Assembly (NCBI GenBank): GCA_050694055.1 | Contig: JBOGWX010000121.1 | Coordinates: 1 to 35,949 of the forward strand | DNA: 35,949 nucleotides | Direction of reading: 5' to 3' | Origin: WHSV01 sp050694055 | Lineage (GTDB): Bacteria > Actinomycetota > CADDZG01 > WHSQ01 | Shown: in pieces, positions 15,408 to 23,658 of the stretch | Layout of the letters: each line of letters opens with the position of its first letter | How positions within the stretch are numbered: position 1 is the stretch's first letter | Made by a program: the position numbers and the translations under genes | The notes under the pieces: model-generated | What the model saw: only the letters and a program-made list of their open reading frames with translations | Database searches by the model: none | What the model was told of the DNA's origin: nothing

Positions 15408-17138
15408 GTGGCTGAAACGCTGGACCGCTCGGTACTCGAGTCCAAGGCTGTTACCGAGCTCAAGCAAATTGCCAAGTCCCTCGACCTGAAGGTCACGGGG
15501 CTGAAGAAGGCAGAGATAATCGACAAGATCGCAGGCTCGGACAACGGCCGGAGCGCGAATCCGCGGGCGTCTGAACCGCGCCGGCAGAGCAACGGCGCAC
15601 AGCCGGCGCGCGCCGAGCAGGACCCGCCCGGTGACTCCGGGGAGCGCAAGCGCGAGCAGGCGCCGCCGCTGGCCACCGCCGGGCAGCCGCAGGGCCAGGA
15701 TCAGGGCGCGGCGGGCAACCAACCGCAACACCGCAACCCGGGCGACGGCAGGCAGTCGGCGGTGCGAGACGACGGTGCCGCGGACGAGCGTGATTCGGGC
15801 TCGGGGTCGCAAGGCGGCGACAACCGCCAGGACCGCAACAAGGAGCGGGGGCGCGGGCCCAAGGGCCGTGACAACCGCAATCGTCCGCGCGAGAAAGCCG
15901 AGCCCCAGGGCGGCGGCCGCCGCCGGCGGCGGCGGCGGGGCGGCGGGGGCGGACAGCCCTTCATGCGAGACGAGAGCTGGGAAGAGCTCGAGGCCGAGGA
16001 CGACCCCAACGCCGAGATCCGCACGGGGATTCTCGACCTTCTGCCCGAGGGGTACGGGTTTCTCCGTACCAGTGGCTATCTCGCCGGCGACAAGGATGTC
16101 TACGTCTCCGCCAGCCAGGTCCGGCGCTTCCGGCTCCGTAAGGGTGACGAGCTCACCGGTTCGGTGCGCTCGCCGAAGGACTCCGAGAAGTACCAGGCCC
16201 TGCTGAAGATCCACAACATCAGCGGGCAGGAGCCCGACCGGACGCAGAGCCGGCCTCGTTTCGGCGACCTGACCCCTCTCTATCCGCAGGAGAGGCTCAC
16301 GCTCGAGCACCCCGACGAGCCGCGCGCCGTCACGGCTCGCATCATCGACCTCGTTGCCCCCATTGGTAAGGGGCAGCGCGGCATGATCGTGAGCCCACCG
16401 AAGGCCGGAAAGACGACCGTGCTGCAGCAGATCGCCAACGCGGTGCGGCGTAACAACCCCGAAGTGCACCTGATCGTGCTGCTGGTGGACGAACGGCCCG
16501 AAGAGGTCACCGACATGCAGAGAAGCGTCGAGGGGGCCGAGGTCATCTACTCGACCTTCGACCGGCCGTCGGACGACCACATCCAGGTAACGGAGCTCAC
16601 CCTCGAGCGCTGTAAGCGGCTCGTTGAGATGGGTCGCGACGTCATGGTCGTGCTGGACGGCATCACTCGTCTGAGCCGGGCCTACAACCTGGCTACGCCG
16701 GCCTCCGGACGCATCCTGTCCGGTGGTGTCGATTCAACCGCTCTCTATCCGCCGAAGCGTTTCTTTGGAGCTGCCCGCAACATCGAGCACGGCGGTTCGT
16801 TGACGGTCCTTGCGACGGCACTGGTGGACACCGGCTCTCGCATGGACGAGGTCATCTTCGAGGAGTTCAAGGGCACGGGTAACTGGGAGCTCAAGCTGGA
16901 TCGCAAGATGTCCGAGAAGCGGGTGTTCCCCGCCATCGACATCCAGGCGTCGGGAACACGTAAGGAAGAGCTGCTGTTGAAGCCTGAGGAGCTGCAGATC
17001 GTGTGGCGGCTTCGTCGAGTGCTTCACGGACTCGAGGGCGGTGGTGCTCTCGAACTGCTGATCGACAAGATGAAGTCGACGGCCAGCAACGCTCAGTTCC
17101 TGCGAGAGATCGCCAAGGTGCCGGTAAAGGGCGACTAA
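15408..17138 (+). CDS. rho: Transcription termination factor Rho
   Basis: A hexameric RNA-dependent ATPase that ends transcription, 576 residues. A SAP-like/Rho_N helix bundle (about 11-43, VTELKQIAKSLDLKVTGLKK) is followed by a very long low-complexity insert (about 44-200) rich in Arg, Gly, Gln and Asp, including a run of seven arginines near 171. The cold-shock RNA-binding domain begins at about 204 (RTGILDLLPEGYGFLR), and the RecA-type ATPase has Walker A SPPKAGKTTV at 329-338. The Q- and R-loops are present in the C-terminal third. Such inserts are typical of high-GC actinobacteria, where they help Rho act on structured GC-rich RNA. It starts with GTG directly after tal, with GGAGG upstream. 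Confidence 0.97.
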   Translation: MAETLDRSVLESKAVTELKQIAKSLDLKVTGLKKAEIIDKIAGSDNGRSANPRASEPRRQSNGAQPARAEQDPPGDSGERKREQAPPLATAGQPQGQDQGAAGNQPQHRNPGDGRQSAVRDDGAADERDSGSGSQGGDNRQDRNKERGRGPKGRDNRNRPREKAEPQGGGRRRRRRRGGGGGQPFMRDESWEELEAEDDPNAEIRTGILDLLPEGYGFLRTSGYLAGDKDVYVSASQVRRFRLRKGDELTGSVRSPKDSEKYQALLKIHNISGQEPDRTQSRPRFGDLTPLYPQERLTLEHPDEPRAVTARIIDLVAPIGKGQRGMIVSPPKAGKTTVLQQIANAVRRNNPEVHLIVLLVDERPEEVTDMQRSVEGAEVIYSTFDRPSDDHIQVTELTLERCKRLVEMGRDVMVVLDGITRLSRAYNLATPASGRILSGGVDSTALYPPKRFFGAARNIEHGGSLTVLATALVDTGSRMDEVIFEEFKGTGNWELKLDRKMSEKRVFPAIDIQASGTRKEELLLKPEELQIVWRLRRVLHGLEGGGALELLIDKMKSTASNAQFLREIAKVPVKGD

Positions 17139-17164
17139 CCAGAAAAGGTAGGGATTCTCGAAGC

Positions 17165-17356
17165 GTGCTGTTCGGTTTGGGAGTGCCCGAGTGGCTGACT
17201 ATCATCGGTCTGCTCGGAGGGCTGATACTCACCTTTTACGTAATGGCCCGAGCATCGGTCGCCTACGAAGCGAGGCGGAAGGCACGCGAGGGACGAGGCG
17301 AAGCGGGCGAACAAGGGGCGCAAGCTCAGCAGAAGGAAGGAACGCATGAGAACTGA
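17165..17356 (+). CDS. Small single-helix membrane protein
   Basis: A 63-residue protein between rho and rpmE. One hydrophobic helix covers about 8-29 (EWLTIIGLLGGLILTFYVMARAS), followed by a strongly charged tail rich in Arg, Lys, Glu and Gln, so it is probably membrane-anchored with a cytoplasmic tail. I start at GTG 17165, which comes 26 bases after rho; the open frame continues upstream inside rho and is not coding there. The end overlaps the rpmE start by 11 bases, implying co-translation. I do not recognise the family. Confidence 0.62.
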   Translation: MLFGLGVPEWLTIIGLLGGLILTFYVMARASVAYEARRKAREGRGEAGEQGAQAQQKEGTHEN

Positions 17357-17615
17357 GATTCACCCGGAGTACGTCGAGACGCATGTGACTTGTTCGTGTG
17401 GGAACACCTTTACGACTCGAAGCACGAAGTCCGAGCTTCACGTCGAGCTGTGCAACAAGTGTCATCCCTTCTACACGGGCAAACAGAAGCTGGTGGACAC
17501 CGGTGGTCGCGTCGAGCGCTTCCAGCGCAAGTACGCCAAGCGCGCGCAGTCTCCTGCTGCGGCCCGGTCCCAGGAGGAGACTCCCGAGGCGTCCGATTCC
17601 GGCGACGAGAGCTAG
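17346..17615 (+). CDS. rpmE: 50S ribosomal protein L31
   Basis: An 89-residue zinc-binding L31. The four cysteines of the C+ form are C16, C18, C36 and C39, followed by the signature HPFYTGKQKLVDTGGRVERF. The final ~22 residues are an acidic Ser/Glu/Ala tail beyond the conserved core. AAGGAAGGAA precedes the ATG, which lies within the end of the small membrane-protein gene. Its position after rho matches the mycobacterial order. The cysteine-bearing form is the zinc-replete version; a cysteine-free paralogue may exist elsewhere in the genome. Confidence 0.97.
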   Translation: MRTEIHPEYVETHVTCSCGNTFTTRSTKSELHVELCNKCHPFYTGKQKLVDTGGRVERFQRKYAKRAQSPAAARSQEETPEASDSGDES

Positions 17616-17655
17616 TCGGGCTGCGGTTTCGATGACCGGGGGAAATTGACGCCGG

Positions 17656-18648
17656 ATGGCCGACCAGACCAACGACCAGCCGGGCCAGTCTCCAGGACAT
17701 CACCATCACACCAAGCGGCCCTCGATCGGGGGCCAGGCGGTGCTCGAGGGGGTCATGATGCGCGGACCGGCTTCGTGGTCGGTCGCATGTCGTAAGCCCG
17801 ACGAGACCATCGCAGTCGAGAAGCACTCTCTCCCCGGTGTCGCGGATCGTCACGCGTGGCTCAAGTGGCCGCTGGTGCGCGGCTGCATGGTGCTGGGTGA
17901 ATCGCTGGCGATCGGCATCAAGGCCTTGATGATCTCCGCCAACTATTCACTCGACGAGGAGGACGAGGAGTTCTCGGACAAGCAGCTCGGCTGGTCGCTG
18001 GGGGGCGCGATGGTGTTGTTCTCCGCAGTCTTCATCGCGCTGCCGGTGCTCGGTACGCGTCTGGTCGAGAACTTGGTGGGAAGCACGATCAGCGACCGGC
18101 CCTTGCTGTTCAACCTCATCGAGGGTGCGCTGCGGCTGGGCATGTTCGTCGGCTATTTGCTGTTGATAAGCCAGTTCAAGGACATCAGGCGGGTCTTTCA
18201 GTACCACGGGGCCGAGCACAAGACGATCTACGCCTACGAGAACGGCGATCCGCTCGATCCGGCGCTCATCGATCGCAAGTACTCCACGCTGCACGTTCGG
18301 TGTGGGACCAACTTCCTGTTCATCGTCCTGTTCCTCACGATCGTGGCCCACTTCTTCATGGACCTTGCTCTGGCGGGGGCCGGCCTACTACCTCGCATCG
18401 CGATTCGTATCGCCGCCATCCCGGTGCTGGCCGGTTTCTCCTACGAGGCCATAAAGCTCGCCAGCCGCAACGAGGACTCCATCTTCTTCAAGGTCTCGAT
18501 GCTGCCCGGTCTGGCGCTCCAACGCATCACGACCAAGCCTCCGACCCTCGATCAAATTGAGGTTGCCATCGTCGCGATGCAGGCCGTGGCCGCCGACATC
18601 GATTCGCCCCGGCAGCCCGAGGGGGGCCCGGAGGCACCCGTCTCGTAG
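17656..18648 (+). CDS. DUF1385 membrane protein (YqhQ-like)
   Basis: A 330-residue member of DUF1385. The N-terminus is hydrophilic with a small HHHH run (17-20). The family signature SIGGQAVLEGVMMRGP is at about 23-38, and the second conserved block VFQYHGAEHKTIYAYE is near 185-200. Four to five hydrophobic helices lie between and after these blocks. The H-G-A-E-H cluster could bind a metal, which is inference. Its role is unknown to me. In many Gram-positive genomes it lies by rpmE or prfA, as here, so the linkage is conserved. A GGGGGA lies ahead of the ATG. Confidence 0.9.
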   Translation: MADQTNDQPGQSPGHHHHTKRPSIGGQAVLEGVMMRGPASWSVACRKPDETIAVEKHSLPGVADRHAWLKWPLVRGCMVLGESLAIGIKALMISANYSLDEEDEEFSDKQLGWSLGGAMVLFSAVFIALPVLGTRLVENLVGSTISDRPLLFNLIEGALRLGMFVGYLLLISQFKDIRRVFQYHGAEHKTIYAYENGDPLDPALIDRKYSTLHVRCGTNFLFIVLFLTIVAHFFMDLALAGAGLLPRIAIRIAAIPVLAGFSYEAIKLASRNEDSIFFKVSMLPGLALQRITTKPPTLDQIEVAIVAMQAVAADIDSPRQPEGGPEAPVS

Positions 18649-18666
18649 TGGCCTGTGCGCGGGCCG

Positions 18667-18672
18667 TAGTAT
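18667..18672 (+). promoter_or_regulatory. -10 box for a probable leaderless transcript
   Basis: TAGTAT fits the -10 consensus and ends eight bases before the ATG at 18680, so transcription would begin at or one base before the start codon. No Shine-Dalgarno is present, consistent with a leaderless mRNA, which is common in actinobacteria. No convincing -35 is visible. Confidence 0.4.
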
Positions 18673-18679
18673 CGAGGTC

Positions 18680-19495
18680 ATGGCCTCGGGTTACGAATGC
18701 GTAGCGATGCTGCGTGAGGAGTGGAGCACACTGAGCACGCTCTGTGCGCCCTTCACGGACGAGCAGTGGCGCGCGGACACCGACTGTCCGGGCTGGACCG
18801 TCAAGGATCAACTGAGCCATCTCATCGGAGTAGAGCGCTGGCTGCTGGGTCATCCACCCATCGATCGGAGCGTCCCCTCGGCGGATCACGTGAAGAACCA
18901 TCTCGGCGAACGTAACGAGGCCGAGGTCGATCACCGGCGCAAGCACCACCCCGACGAGGTGCTCGCAGAGTTCCGAGCCGTGACGCGCGAGCGCTCCCGG
19001 GTCTTAGACCACCTGACCGACGCGGATTTCACCACGCGATCCTGGACACCGAGGGGAGAGGGCACCGTCGGGGAGATGCTGTCCTTCCGAATCGTCGACA
19101 CTTGGGTTCACGAACAAGACATCCGGCGCGCCACCGCCAAACGAGGGCATCTCACGGGATTGATCCCGGAACACGTCTTCGAGCGGCTTTTCTTGGGGAT
19201 GCCCAAGGTCGTGGGAAAGGACGCGGCCGCGCCTGAGGGCTCGGTGATCGCGTGGCGCATCGATGGAGTGCCGGACGGCGACCGGGCCATCGGCGTCGAA
19301 GACGGCCGGGCGAAGGTCCTTGCCACGACCCCGAACGAGGTTGATGGTCGTCTGGTCATGGACCTTCAGACCTTCGTCTGCTTGAGCTGCGGCCGGTGGG
19401 GTCCCGAACGCACCTTGCGCGTCGGGCTGGTGGAGATAGAAGGCGATAGAGAGCTTGGAACCCGGGTCGTGGGCGCGATGAACATCCTGTTCTAG
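18680..19495 (+). CDS. Mycothiol-dependent maleylpyruvate isomerase-like (MDMPI/DinB) protein
   Basis: A 271-residue protein with an N-terminal DinB-like four-helix bundle (about 1-165) and a smaller C-terminal SCP2-like domain (about 190-270). The conserved CPGWTVKDQLSHLIGVERWLLG carries the first metal histidine, and IVDTWVHEQDIRRA carries the paired metal ligands of the MDMPI family. Members use mycothiol, the actinobacterial thiol, in isomerisation or S-transfer reactions; most substrates are unknown. ATG 18680 is chosen because a -10 box sits at leaderless distance and the upstream extension would overlap the DUF1385 gene in another frame. It is not related in function to its translation-gene neighbours. 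Confidence 0.83.
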   Translation: MASGYECVAMLREEWSTLSTLCAPFTDEQWRADTDCPGWTVKDQLSHLIGVERWLLGHPPIDRSVPSADHVKNHLGERNEAEVDHRRKHHPDEVLAEFRAVTRERSRVLDHLTDADFTTRSWTPRGEGTVGEMLSFRIVDTWVHEQDIRRATAKRGHLTGLIPEHVFERLFLGMPKVVGKDAAAPEGSVIAWRIDGVPDGDRAIGVEDGRAKVLATTPNEVDGRLVMDLQTFVCLSCGRWGPERTLRVGLVEIEGDRELGTRVVGAMNILF

Positions 19496-19599
19496 CGACC
19501 TCGCAGAGGCCGGGTGTATTCTGGACTCTTCCCCGCCGGTGCATGCGCCTGCCAGCGCGCCCGCTGAGACGCGTGCATCCAGGCAGCCAGGAGCTTGCT

Positions 19600-20667
19600 G
19601 TGCAACTACCAGAGACGAAACTGAAAGAGATCGAGGCCCGCTTCGAAGAAGTCGAGCGCTCACTGGCCGATCCCGGGCTTGCCGCCCGCCCGGGCGAGCT
19701 CAAGTCGCTCGGCAAGGAGCATTCGGAGCTGCGCGCGACCGTCGAGATGTGGCGCTCGTACAAGAGTGCGGCGGAGGACCTCGAGGAGGCCAAAGCCATG
19801 CTGGGGGGAAGCAAGGGCGAGGAGCGTGACTACCTCCAGCAAGAGATCACGACCCAGCAGAGGGCGATGGACGACCTCGGTGAGAAGCTGGTCCAGGCGC
19901 TGACTCCGTCCGATCCCAACGACGAGCGTGACGTGATCATCGAGATCCGTGCGGGAGCAGGTGGGGACGAGGCCGGGCTCTTTGCCGCCGAGCTCTTTCG
20001 TATGTACCAGCGCTACGGCGAAGAGCACCGTTACAAGACCGAGGTGCTGACCTCGAGCGAGTCTGGGATCGGAGGCTTCAAGGAGACCACCTTTGCCGTC
20101 AAGGGGAAAGGCGCGTACAGCCGGCTCAAGTTCGAGGGCGGGACGCATCGCGTGCAGCGAGTACCGGCCACCGAGTCCTCCGGTCGCATCCACACGTCGA
20201 CCGCGGGGGTGGTCGTCTTGCCGGAGGCCGAGGAGGTCGACGTCGAGATCGACCCGGGGGATCTTAAGATCGACGTCTACCGGTCCAGCGGCCCGGGCGG
20301 TCAGAGCGTCAACACGACCGATTCCGCAGTCCGTATCAAGCATCTGCCGACCGGCATCGAAGTGGCCTGCCAGGACGAGAAGTCGCAGCTGCAGAACAAG
20401 GCCAAGGCGCTACGGATTCTTAGGGCCCGGTTGCTGCAAGCGGAACAGGAGAAGGCGGCTGCCGCTCAGGCCGAAGCCCGACAGGCACAGGTCCGGACCG
20501 CCGATCGATCCGAGAAGATCCGCACCTACAACTTCCACGAGAACCGCGTGACGGATCACCGCATCGGACTCACGTCCTACCGTCTGAACGAGATTCTGGA
20601 CGGTGACCTGGACGAGTTCATCGATGCGCTCACTGCTGCTCTTAGGCCAACCGACGACACGGGCTGA
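19600..20667 (+). CDS. prfA: Peptide chain release factor 1
   Basis: A 355-residue class I release factor that recognises UAA and UAG and triggers peptide release. The GGQ motif at 233-235 (GPGGQSVNTTDSAV) contacts the peptidyl-transferase centre, and the codon-recognition tripeptide is PAT at 189-191, as in E. coli RF1 and unlike the SPF of RF2. I choose GTG 19600 because AGGAG (19589-19593) lies exactly six bases before it; the open frame begins at 19543 but those residues are not RF1-like. prmC, which methylates the GGQ glutamine, overlaps the 3' end. Confidence 0.97.
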   Translation: MQLPETKLKEIEARFEEVERSLADPGLAARPGELKSLGKEHSELRATVEMWRSYKSAAEDLEEAKAMLGGSKGEERDYLQQEITTQQRAMDDLGEKLVQALTPSDPNDERDVIIEIRAGAGGDEAGLFAAELFRMYQRYGEEHRYKTEVLTSSESGIGGFKETTFAVKGKGAYSRLKFEGGTHRVQRVPATESSGRIHTSTAGVVVLPEAEEVDVEIDPGDLKIDVYRSSGPGGQSVNTTDSAVRIKHLPTGIEVACQDEKSQLQNKAKALRILRARLLQAEQEKAAAAQAEARQAQVRTADRSEKIRTYNFHENRVTDHRIGLTSYRLNEILDGDLDEFIDALTAALRPTDDTG

Positions 20668-21475
20668 GTTGCGCTCCAAGATCAATGACGTCCTGTGCTC
20701 GGGCGTGGTCGAGACCGGCCCCCGGGAGGCGGACTGGCTGCTGGAGACCGCCGAACGGCGGGCCGGCTCCGGTGAGCGGCGCGCCATCGAGCGGATCGCC
20801 CTCGAGCTGGCAGCCCGGCGCGCCAGCGGAGAACCACTGCAGTACGTGCTCGGCAGCGCGGTCTTCCGCCACCTGGAATTGAGTGTCGGTCCCGGAGTGC
20901 TGGTGCCCCGTCCGGAGACGGAGGTTCTGGTGGAGCGAGCGCTCGATCGTCTGTCCGAAGGGGGTGCAGCGGTCGACGCCGGCACGGGCTCGGGAGCCAT
21001 CGCGCTGGCGATCAAGCACGAGCGTCCTTCGGCGAGGGTGTGGGCCATCGACGATTCGGTCGACGCGCTGCGCTACGCGCGCGCCAACCGCGCGCGCTGG
21101 GGGCTCGAAGTGGAGATCCTGCATGGTGAGTTGCTGAAACCCCTGCCCTCGGCTCTGCGGGGCGCAGTCGATCTCGTGGTCAGCAATCCGCCGTACGTTG
21201 CCGAGTCGGATCGACAGCTCCTCGGTCCCGACGTCATCGCACACGAACCGCATCACGCGCTCTTCGCCGGCCGCGACGGCCTGGGCGTCGTTACGAGGCT
21301 CGTGGGGGAGTCACGAGAGTGGCTGCGACCGGGGGGTTGGTTGGTGTGTGAGATCGGCCACGACCAGGCTGCCCGGGCATCCGATCTCCTCGAAGGGGCC
21401 CGCTACCGCGAGGTTGCCGTTCACCGGGATCTCGCGGGCCGTGACCGCATCATCGAGGGCCGCAAGGCGGTGTGA
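20624..21475 (+). CDS. prmC: Release factor glutamine methyltransferase
   Basis: A 283-residue SAM-dependent methyltransferase that N5-methylates the GGQ glutamine of RF1 and RF2. The N-terminal helical domain covers about 10-75, and the linker has GEPLQYVLGSAVF and VLVPRPETEVLVE. The SAM motif is DAGTGSGAIALAIK, and the catalytic NPPY is in VVSNPPYVAES. The start is uncertain: ATG 20624 overlaps prfA by 44 bases, and a TTG at 20669, one base after the prfA stop, would remove 15 residues. I prefer the ATG because the total then matches the family length. The end overlaps the region before sua5. Confidence 0.94.
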   Translation: MRSLLLLGQPTTRAELRSKINDVLCSGVVETGPREADWLLETAERRAGSGERRAIERIALELAARRASGEPLQYVLGSAVFRHLELSVGPGVLVPRPETEVLVERALDRLSEGGAAVDAGTGSGAIALAIKHERPSARVWAIDDSVDALRYARANRARWGLEVEILHGELLKPLPSALRGAVDLVVSNPPYVAESDRQLLGPDVIAHEPHHALFAGRDGLGVVTRLVGESREWLRPGGWLVCEIGHDQAARASDLLEGARYREVAVHRDLAGRDRIIEGRKAV

Positions 21476-21483
21476 GGAGAGCG

Positions 21484-22065
21484 ATGGATCAACTCGAAGC
21501 CGCGTCGGCGGCGCTCCGCAGGGGACTTCTCGTCGTGATGCCGACCGACACCGTCTACGGAGTCGGTGCGCTGCCGCGCGCGCACGGGGGAGTGGCGTCG
21601 TTGTTCGAGGTAAAAGGCCGTCCGGAGAGCAAGCCGATCCCTGTGCTGGCCGCATCCGACGAGGATCTGCTCGAGGTGGTGGTCTTCGACCGGCGGGCCC
21701 ACGCGCTGGCGGAGCTTTTCTGGCCCGGCCCCCTCACCCTGGTGCTGCCTCGCCGCCTGGACTGGCCCTACGACTTGGGGGGCGACGCAGCGACCATCGC
21801 GGTGCGCGTCCCGCGCGACGAGCTCGCTCGCTCACTGCTCGAGCGAACGGGCCCGCTCGCCGTGACGAGCGCCAATCGCTCGGCCCAGCGGCCCGCCTCG
21901 ACCGTCGCGGAAGCGCGCCGCGCGTTGGGAGAGCACGTAGCGGTCTATCTCGATGGTGGCGTGTGCTCTGGTTCGCCCTCCAGCGTCGTCTCCCTCGTCG
22001 ACGAGCTTCGAATGCTGCGCGAGGGAGCCGTGTCCCTGGCCGAGATTCAGAATGCGACGGAGTAG
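21484..22065 (+). CDS. L-threonylcarbamoyladenylate synthase (Sua5/TsaC)
   Basis: A 193-residue YrdC-domain protein that makes threonylcarbamoyl-AMP from threonine, bicarbonate and ATP, the first step of t6A in ANN-decoding tRNAs. MPTDTVYGVGA, KGRPESKPIPVL and the TSANRSAQ loop are the core motifs. It has only the YrdC domain, without the extra C-terminal Sua5 domain, so it is TsaC-like in length. ATG 21484 has GAGGAG just upstream; a GTG at 21472 overlapping the prmC stop is the alternative. Its last 19 bases overlap the end of the convergent M32 peptidase gene. Confidence 0.94.
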   Translation: MDQLEAASAALRRGLLVVMPTDTVYGVGALPRAHGGVASLFEVKGRPESKPIPVLAASDEDLLEVVVFDRRAHALAELFWPGPLTLVLPRRLDWPYDLGGDAATIAVRVPRDELARSLLERTGPLAVTSANRSAQRPASTVAEARRALGEHVAVYLDGGVCSGSPSSVVSLVDELRMLREGAVSLAEIQNATE

Positions 22066-23546
22066 ATCTCCGAGTACTTCGACTTGAGGTAGTTCAGTAG
22101 CGGCTGTGCGGTGGGCTGCTGGCCGAGCACTTTGGTCGCGAGGTCCTTCGCATCGAGCATGTGTCCCTTGCTGTGAATGTTCGTGCGCAGCCACTCGAGC
22201 AGCCGCCCCGTTTCCCCTCGGCGAAACTCGTCCTCCAGCCCTCCGAGGTCCATGTTGGCTTTGTCGAACAGCGCGGCCGAGTAGATCGTCCCGAGCGAGT
22301 AGGTCGGGAAGTAGCCCTGCATTCCGCCGGCCCAGTGCATGTCTTGCAGCACTCCCTCTCCGTCGTTGTCGGGACGAATTCCGAGGTGCTCCTCCATCTT
22401 GGCGTTCCATGCGTCGGGAAGGTCGGCCACCGCGAGCTCATCGCGGAACAGCGCAAGCTCGAGCTCGAAGCGCATGACGATGTGCAGGTTGTAGGTGAGC
22501 TCGTCCGCCTCGACGCGGATCATGGAAAGCTCGGGGTAGTTGACGCCCTCGTAGAACTCGTCCGGCGTCACGGCACCCAGTTCGGCCTCGAACAGCTTCT
22601 TGAGCTCGGGCAACATGAAGCTCGAGAAGGCGCGGCTGCGGCCGACTTGGTTCTCCCACATGCGGGATTGCGACTCGTGCATTCCGAGAGACGCAAAGCC
22701 ACCCACCGGAAGGTCGTGCCACTGCTGCGGGAAGCCCTGGTCGTACAGCGCATGCCCCGTCTCGTGCAGGGTCGCGTAGATCGAAGACAGGAGGTCCGTC
22801 TGGCTGTACCTCGTTGTCTGGCGAACGTCGCCCCGGCCGACCTGAATGGTGAAGGGATGCGGCGAGGTGTCCAGCCGCCCGCCTGCACCGTCGAAGCCGA
22901 CGTGGCGCGTGAGCCACTGGCTGAACTGATCCTGCTTGCTCTCCTCGTAGCTGCCGGACAGGAACTCGGGCCTCGGCGACCGGGCGTCGAGCACGACGTC
23001 GACGATGGGGCGAAGATCCTGGACCAGTTCCTCGAACATGGCCTCGACTTCGACCGAGGTCATGCCGGGCTCGTAGAGGTCTAGGAGCGCGTCATAGCGT
23101 TCGCCCTCGTACCCGATGGCGTCGGCCTGCTGCTTCTTGAGCTCGACCACCCTGGACAGATGCGGCTCGAAGCTCTTGTAATCGGAGGCGGGCTTGGCCT
23201 CGGTCCAGACCTGGTAGGCGATGTTGGTGGTTTCGGTGAGCTCGCGCACGAGCTCGGCCGGAACCTTCGTTTCGCGGTCGTACTCTCGCCGCGTCAGCTG
23301 AACGCTGCGCTTCTGGACGTCGTCGAGCGAGTCGTCGCCCTCGAGCTCGTCCAGCAGTTCCCCTATCGCGGGGTCGGTCAGTCGATCGTGCGTGAGTTCG
23401 CCGAGCGTTGCGGAGGCTCGGGCCCGGCTCGCGCCGCCGCCGGGCGGCATGAGCACCGCTTGATCCCACTCGACGAGGCTCCCGATCCCATAGAGGTCGG
23501 TCAGCTCCTCGAGCCGCTTGGTCAGCTTGCCCCATACATCCTTCAT
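22047..23546 (-). CDS. M32 family metallocarboxypeptidase (Taq type)
   Basis: A 499-residue zinc carboxypeptidase that trims amino acids from peptide C-termini, with the length usual for the family. The zinc motif is HETGH at 261-265, the third ligand lies in GMHESQSRMWEN (about 289-300), and the family segments EWDQAVLMPPGG (26-37) and YPELSMIRVEADELTYNLH are present. It has no signal peptide, so it is cytoplasmic. I start at ATG 23546 (MKDVWGKL), preceded by GAGAGG; the open frame extends ~90 residues further but that part overlaps the divergent phosphatase gene and does not look like M32. It stands alone on the minus strand. Confidence 0.94.
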   Translation of the reverse strand: MKDVWGKLTKRLEELTDLYGIGSLVEWDQAVLMPPGGGASRARASATLGELTHDRLTDPAIGELLDELEGDDSLDDVQKRSVQLTRREYDRETKVPAELVRELTETTNIAYQVWTEAKPASDYKSFEPHLSRVVELKKQQADAIGYEGERYDALLDLYEPGMTSVEVEAMFEELVQDLRPIVDVVLDARSPRPEFLSGSYEESKQDQFSQWLTRHVGFDGAGGRLDTSPHPFTIQVGRGDVRQTTRYSQTDLLSSIYATLHETGHALYDQGFPQQWHDLPVGGFASLGMHESQSRMWENQVGRSRAFSSFMLPELKKLFEAELGAVTPDEFYEGVNYPELSMIRVEADELTYNLHIVMRFELELALFRDELAVADLPDAWNAKMEEHLGIRPDNDGEGVLQDMHWAGGMQGYFPTYSLGTIYSAALFDKANMDLGGLEDEFRRGETGRLLEWLRTNIHSKGHMLDAKDLATKVLGQQPTAQPLLNYLKSKYSEIYSVAF

Positions 23547-23658
23547 GCTTCTGCCTCTCAAATCGTGGTGGTGCCGAAACGATCCGCTTGCCCCTGAGCC
23601 AGAGGAAAGAGGGAGACTAACGCCCCAGCGGTCGATATTCGTGTAACGCTTCGTTGCC

